Below are positions 60,198-64,000 of a stretch of 64,000 nt of DNA, in pieces. The position numbers were made by a program, and so were the translations under genes. The stretch spans positions 186,001 through 250,000 of the forward strand of contig NZ_VWRQ01000008.1 of NCBI RefSeq assembly GCF_008635795.1, in the 5' to 3' direction. This DNA comes from Paenibacillus tepidiphilus (GTDB taxonomy: Bacteria > Bacillota > Bacilli > Paenibacillales > Paenibacillaceae). The notes beneath the pieces were generated by a model that saw nothing but the letters and a program-made list of their open reading frames with translations, ran no database searches and was not told the origin of the DNA. Each line of letters starts with the position of its first letter. The first letter of the stretch is position 1.

Positions 60198-60870
60198 TTT
60201 GACCATCCTCCAATTCATGAACCTGATCTACAATCTCCATAATCGCCGGATCATGGGTGGTCAGAATAACCGACAAGCCCTGCTGCACCAGATCGCGAAA
60301 AATCTTGACGATGGTCAGCCCGGTACGGCTGTCCAGCTCCGCTGTCGGCTCATCGGCGAGAATCAGCTTCGGCTTATGGGCAATCGCCCTGGCGATGGCC
60401 GTCCGCTGCTGCTCACCGCCCGAGAGCTCAAAGGGGCGATGGTGCATGCGTCCCGTCAAGCCAACCTGCTCCAGAGCGGCTGAAGCGGCAGACCGGCGTT
60501 CGGGAGCCGGGTAACCGGCGATGCGCAGCATGAATTCCACATTCTCAAGCGCCGTCATCAAGGGAATCAGCGCGAAGGACTGGAAGACCAGCCCCATCTC
60601 GCTGCGGCGGATTTCATCCCGTCTGCGTTCCGGGAGTCCGGTAAGGTTCCGTCCGTCGAACAGAATGCTTCCTTCCGTCGGCTGGTCCAGCGCGCCCAGC
60701 AGGTTGACGAGCGTCGTTTTGCCGGAGCCGGATCTTCCTTTGAAGGCGATCAGCTGGCCGGACGGCAGAGACAGGTCGACCTGCTTCAGCACCGTCACTG
60801 CGCCGGCTCCCTTGCCGAAGGTACGGGAGAGTCCGGCAGCCTGGATAATATCCGGAGATGATGTCGTCAC
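60181..60870 (-). CDS. MacB/LolD-type ABC ATPase, first gene of the efflux operon
   Basis: About 229 residues. Walker [10 protein letters not shown], signature [15 protein letters not shown] and Walker [13 protein letters not shown] are present. GGAGG lies nine bases before an in-frame GTG at 60870, which is preferred over the ATG at 60891. It is the first gene of the operon ATPase-adaptor-permease-ATPase and overlaps the adaptor gene. Two ATPases for one permease suggests that they act as a heterodimer or alternatively. Confidence 0.87.
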   Translation of the reverse strand: MTTSSPDIIQAAGLSRTFGKGAGAVTVLKQVDLSLPSGQLIAFKGRSGSGKTTLVNLLGALDQPTEGSILFDGRNLTGLPERRRDEIRRSEMGLVFQSFALIPLMTALENVEFMLRIAGYPAPERRSAASAALEQVGLTGRMHHRPFELSGGEQQRTAIARAIAHKPKLILADEPTAELDSRTGLTIVKIFRDLVQQGLSVILTTHDPAIMEIVDQVHELEDGQIVAAR

Positions 60871-61260
60871 ACCAAGCAACCTCCATTCCATAGATAGAAT
60901 TACTGTAAAGTCTATGAAGTAAGCCCTTTCAATAAACTTCGGGAACGTTTCCGAAATGTGGCTAATTACAAGGTACTACATATCCAGTAAATTACAATGG
61001 AGTATATTACTTTTTTTGATTTGTTCTGAGGAAATTATTGCGAGAATGAGGCAAGTGTCAGGGGATATCGGTATGCCCTGCTCTATATAAGTTGAACAAA
61101 AAGAACAACACAAAGAGATGGGAGTGTTGAGGGGAAGTACGGAACAGGAGAGCGCCAGCACGAGCTGTCATCGTTCTAAGCTGCTGAAAAGTATATCGTT
61201 CACTGCGATTAGTTCGATTTTCGCACACTATTTCGGCCTGCGTTACGGATTTTAGCCATT

Positions 61261-61401
61261 TAATTGGATTATCGCCACTTAGATTGGTCGATATAGAGGA
61301 GAATGCTATTTTTGCCTATATTAAGTGGCGAATATCCAATTAAGTCTGTGATTATCCTCCATACAGGTCAGATTAAGTGGCGATTATCCAACTACAGTCT
61401 G
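61261..61401. repeat. Three copies of a TAAGTGGCGA intergenic repeat
   Basis: Copy B (61321-61347) reads TAAGTGGCGAATATCCAATT and continues AAGTCTG. Copy C (61374-61401) reads TAAGTGGCGATTATCCAACT then ACAGTCTG. Copy A (61261-61283) is inverted: its complement reads TAAGTGGCGATAATCCAATT. Spacing is uneven and the cores differ by single bases, so the units behave like a dispersed intergenic repeat family and not a CRISPR array. Confidence 0.65.
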
Positions 61402-61481
61402 CGAACAGGGGTGCCTTTCGTTCGTCATAACTATACAGAGCCGGCTTCTAGCAAATTCTACAGCAATTAGTGGTATTCATC

Positions 61482-61509
61482 CGGAAATCGGAAATCGGAA
61501 ATCGAAAAT
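61482..61509. repeat. Seven-base tandem repeat
   Basis: CGGAAAT three times in tandem, followed by CGAAAAT. It has no obvious gene or hairpin and is probably a slippage-prone simple repeat. Confidence 0.6.
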
Positions 61510-61607
61510 CGGGGAACGGGCAGAGGACAACAAACAACGGACGGTAGTCCATAGCTATTCCGAATTCTCTTTTTCGGTCTTAACCTGCGTCGGGGCCAAC
61601 AACGAAA

Positions 61608-61638
61608 GAGGGGAGCGGAATGAAGCTTCCTCTCCCCT
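61608..61638 (-). terminator. Possible terminator after the Rieske oxidoreductase gene
   Basis: GGGGAG, CGGAA and their partners TTCC and CTCCCC form a hairpin near 61611-61638 with a T-rich minus-strand tail (TTTCGTT). It overlaps no gene and lies 17 bp after the stop codon. Confidence 0.5.
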
Positions 61639-61654
61639 GCGTATACGGCTGTGT

Positions 61655-63202
61655 TTATGGTTCGATCCGGGTCAGCGGAACGGTGGCCGGGCCTTCGAGT
61701 ACATCCCCGTCAACGGAGAAGCGGGAGCCGTGGCAAGGGCAGTCCCAGGAGCGGTCGCCGTCATTCCATTCGGTTTCGCAGCCCATATGCGTGCAGGTTC
61801 TGTCCACCAGGTGCAGCTCGCCTTCGGGATCGCGGTATGCGCCTAGCCGTTTGCCGTCATGGAAGACGACTGCGCCTTCATCCGGCTGCAGCTCGCGTGG
61901 CTTCTTCAGCACGATTTCCACCTTGCCGCTCACGAGCTCCTTAGCGACGTTAGCATTCTGAACGATGAAATTCTTGATGCCGGGGCTGGCCTTGAAGCGG
62001 GACGGGTCATACAGCTCCGTGTACGGGCTGTCCTTGCCCATAATACCGTCGGCAATCATCCGTGCAGCCAGTGTGCCGTTCGTCATTCCCCATTTGGCAA
62101 AGCCGGTGGCAATGTAGATTTCCTCATCCTCCTTCGGCTTGCCGATATAAGGCACATTATCCATCGTTATCAGGTCCTGCGTCGCCCAGCGGTAAGGAAT
62201 GCCGCGGATGCCCAGGAGCTCGCCGATAAAGGACTCCAGCCGTTCATAGTGCCCGTAGGTGCATATGCCCTGGCCGGTCTTGTGATTCTCGCCGCCGGCA
62301 ATGACCAGCTTCTGTCCCTGCCATTCCACGGCGCGCAGCGAGCGTGTGGGACTTCCGGCGCTCAGGTACATGCCGCCGGCGAAATCGGTCTCCGGCAGGA
62401 CGGCCAGACAGTAGGAACGTTCGGCATGCAGGCGCGAGAAGTACATCTCTCCGCCATCATAGAATGGAAAATGCGAGGCGGAAACGGCATGGCGGCAGCG
62501 GATTTTGTAATCCTCTCCCTCGGTATGGAGGGTTAGCCCTCCGTCCTTGTCCACCTGTTCTCCGATCATAGTGTGCTCAAATACGGTTCCGCCTTTGTCC
62601 AGTACCTCCTGAAGCAGCGCCTTCAGATAATGCAGCGGATGAAACCGGGCTTGGGCCGGGAGCTTAATGGCTCCGTCAATCAACAGCGGCAGCGGAAGAT
62701 GCTCCAGCCATTCACCGGGAATCCGCAGCTTCTCATAGGCCTCGAATTCCTTCTCCAGCTTCTTGAGCGTCTTTGCATCATTCTGGTCGGCATAGAGATA
62801 AGCGGCCTCGCGTTCCAGTCCGCAATCGATCCCCAGCCCGGAAACGGTGGACAGAATCCACTCCAGCGCCTCATGGTTGGACTGGTAGTACATCCGGGCC
62901 TGCTCGTCGCCGAAATGCTTCACCAGATCCTGATAAATCAGGCCGTGCTGGGGCGTGATCTTGGCGGTGGTAAAGCCCGTAGTGCCCGCAAGCAGTTCAC
63001 CGGCTTCTAATATCGTAACCTTGTATCCGGCATTGGCCAGCAGATAGGCTGTGGTGATTCCCGTAATGCCTCCGCCCACGATGGCGACATCCGTAACATG
63101 ATCCTCCGTAAGCTTCGGAAAGGAAGGAAGCTCAGTGCTGTCTCTCCATAACGACTCGGGAAATTGTGGAAGCTCCTGCGGCAGCCTGTTCGTCGAACTC
63201 AT
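61655..63202 (-). CDS. FAD oxidoreductase with C-terminal Rieske domain
   Basis: 515 residues. A DAO-type FAD domain opens with DVAIVGGGITGITTAYLLA and ends near residue 400. A Rieske [2Fe-2S] domain follows with ligands in CTHMGC and CPCHGSRF. Such fusions, related to YhfW of Bacillus, may oxidise amines or glycine-like compounds, but the substrate is not known. GGAGG lies nine bases before the ATG. It is divergent from the germination gene, 150 bp apart. Confidence 0.9.
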   Translation of the reverse strand: MSSTNRLPQELPQFPESLWRDSTELPSFPKLTEDHVTDVAIVGGGITGITTAYLLANAGYKVTILEAGELLAGTTGFTTAKITPQHGLIYQDLVKHFGDEQARMYYQSNHEALEWILSTVSGLGIDCGLEREAAYLYADQNDAKTLKKLEKEFEAYEKLRIPGEWLEHLPLPLLIDGAIKLPAQARFHPLHYLKALLQEVLDKGGTVFEHTMIGEQVDKDGGLTLHTEGEDYKIRCRHAVSASHFPFYDGGEMYFSRLHAERSYCLAVLPETDFAGGMYLSAGSPTRSLRAVEWQGQKLVIAGGENHKTGQGICTYGHYERLESFIGELLGIRGIPYRWATQDLITMDNVPYIGKPKEDEEIYIATGFAKWGMTNGTLAARMIADGIMGKDSPYTELYDPSRFKASPGIKNFIVQNANVAKELVSGKVEIVLKKPRELQPDEGAVVFHDGKRLGAYRDPEGELHLVDRTCTHMGCETEWNDGDRSWDCPCHGSRFSVDGDVLEGPATVPLTRIEP

Positions 63203-63282
63203 TTGACTATCCCTCCATCTGTACTATTATCATCTCATTTATTACCACTCTCCCCGAAAAAGAAACTTGATGTCCCGGCGGT

Positions 63283-63312
63283 GCATGAAATGAACGGTAG
63301 GATGCCAAAATA
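63283..63312 (+). promoter_or_regulatory. Possible sigma-G promoter before the germination gene
   Basis: GCATG (63283-63287) and CAAAATA (63306-63312) are 18 bp apart and match the forespore consensus GNATR/CATNNTA with one mismatch at the -10. Forespore control suits a GerA-type gene. The boxes are short, so chance is possible. Confidence 0.4.
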
Positions 63313-63355
63313 AGGTCAGCTTTCCGGTTATGACCGGTCAGAAGGAGGGCGCACT

Positions 63356-64000
63356 ATGGGAGGGCAAGGGGATCGTTCCGACATTTCACTGGAATGGATC
63401 AAGGGACAGTTGAGCGGTTTCGCCGATCTGGAGTACCGGACCCTGCAGACTTCTGACGATGAAACAGAACTGCTGTACGTGAAAAGCGTAACCGACGGCC
63501 AAGCCATCGGCCGGGCAATCATTGCGCCTTATTACGAGATGGATAATAGCGAGGCCTATTACAGATATCTCGCCTGTTCTCCCGGAAGCCATACAGAAGT
63601 AGACCGGAAACAGGCACTGGAGCTGGTACTAGCCGGCGGTGTCTGTGTCCAAAAGGATGGCAGGCTTATCATCTGCGAGGTACCCAAGGCACAATCCGCC
63701 GGTGTCCGCGAAACGATTACCGAAAGTGTCTCCCAAGGTCCGTCCGATGCGCTGAGCGAGGATCTGGAGGTCAATATGAATTTGATCCGGCGGCGCTACC
63801 AATCTGCGCAATTAAAGATGGAAACGGCGGTTATAGGAAACGTATCCCGGACCAAAACGGCCATTCTGTATGACGAAAGCCGGGTGGACCACAAGGTATT
63901 GGCCGAACTGAAGGACAGACTGGACGCACTCCAGCTTGATATTCTGCAGGCAGCGGGCGAGCTGGAGAAGTATTTATGCGGGGATAAAATCCGCATCTTT
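63356..64000 (+). CDS. GerA-family spore germination protein, N-terminal part (runs off the window)
   Basis: The first 215 codons lie in the window and no stop is reached. AGGAGG is seven bases before the ATG. The soluble N-terminal domain of GerAA/SpoVAF-type receptors is recognised from SEDLEVNMNLIRRRYQSAQLK (split as seen), then VIGNVSRTKTAILYDESRV and LKDRLDALQLD. Such proteins are inner-membrane germinant receptors of spores. The membrane half and the B and C partners would lie beyond 64000. Confidence 0.85.
   Translation, partial: MGGQGDRSDISLEWIKGQLSGFADLEYRTLQTSDDETELLYVKSVTDGQAIGRAIIAPYYEMDNSEAYYRYLACSPGSHTEVDRKQALELVLAGGVCVQKDGRLIICEVPKAQSAGVRETITESVSQGPSDALSEDLEVNMNLIRRRYQSAQLKMETAVIGNVSRTKTAILYDESRVDHKVLAELKDRLDALQLDILQAAGELEKYLCGDKIRIF

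Larger units (their letters stand above)
60871..61654. other. Repeat-rich intergenic region of about 780 bp
   Basis: No gene was recognised. The 16-mer TCTATATAAGTTGAAC at 61082-61097 also occurs at 9764-9779. Three degenerate repeats with a TAAGTGGCGA-type core lie at 61261-61401. Four seven-base tandem units (three CGGAAAT, one CGAAAAT) occupy 61482-61509. A terminator for the next gene lies at 61608-61638. The upstream operon's promoter must be near 60900-60950 but I could not place its boxes. Confidence 0.55.

Noticed and set aside
61261..61401. CRISPR or tandem satellite
   Set aside because: Only three copies in both orientations with uneven gaps.

Overview
The window (GC roughly 55%) looks like chromosome of a spore-forming, Gram-positive Paenibacillus-type bacterium. 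Reasons: a Spo0E-family phosphatase and the start of a GerA-type germination gene, an LtaS-type lipoteichoic acid synthase, lipoboxes on solute-binding and adaptor proteins, a giant 7TM-DISM hybrid kinase paired with a BTAD-type response regulator, strong GGAGG ribosome sites, and frequent GTG/TTG starts. No rRNA, tRNA, insertion sequence, prophage or CRISPR array was recognised.

Layout. 1-6520: reductive pyrimidine degradation. A PucR regulator is divergent from preT-preA-hydA and an unknown 80-residue protein; the tail of another gene, possibly an aminotransferase, lies at the left edge. 6550-9178: a metNIQ-type methionine importer behind a leader with a dyad, a small hairpin and an intrinsic terminator, but no S-box. 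9191-11517: an acetyltransferase, an intergenic area with degenerate repeats, and a BrnA-like antitoxin with only a fragment of its toxin. 11518-16562: a cohesin-like protein, then a response regulator and a 1039-residue two-kinase hybrid sensor. 16770-21957: TVP38 membrane protein, class V aminotransferase, DsrE-like protein, GH27 glycosidase and its AraC neighbour. 22012-27525: two GGDEF-EAL proteins around an acetate transporter. 27696-30417: two UbiA prenyltransferases flanking a DUF6081-like protein. 30502-32858: a pectate lyase behind a consensus promoter with a full cre box, then a Gfo/Idh/MocA oxidoreductase. 32958-42119: ABC exporter pair, MHYT-GGDEF-EAL protein, chemoreceptor, MarR regulator, LtaS. 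42370-47967: nuclease-XPD helicase fusion, second oxidoreductase, lrgAB/cidAB pair with divergent LysR regulator. 48089-55172: Spo0E-like protein, then MarR plus a heterodimeric ABC exporter, and an MMPL transporter with a related operator. 55356-60870: MacAB-like efflux operon with two ATPases, one carrying an AbrB-like tail. 60871-64000: repeat-rich intergenic DNA, a Rieske FAD oxidoreductase and the germination gene.

How the parts work together. The left end scavenges nitrogen from uracil and thymine under a PucR regulator. Pectate lyase, GH27 and the two oxidoreductases point to plant-polysaccharide use under carbon catabolite control. Three dual-domain c-di-GMP proteins and a chemoreceptor suggest surface or motility decisions. 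Three multi-gene export systems, two beside or apparently under MarR-type operators, suggest drug or lipid stress response.

The most interesting items are the UbiA-DUF6081-UbiA cassette, the metNIQ leader with a MetN lacking its sensor domain, the hybrid kinase whose first H-box has Ser in place of His, the orphaned BrnA antitoxin with intact operator, and the ABC ATPase with an AbrB-like tail. All family names come from reading the sequence without database searches.
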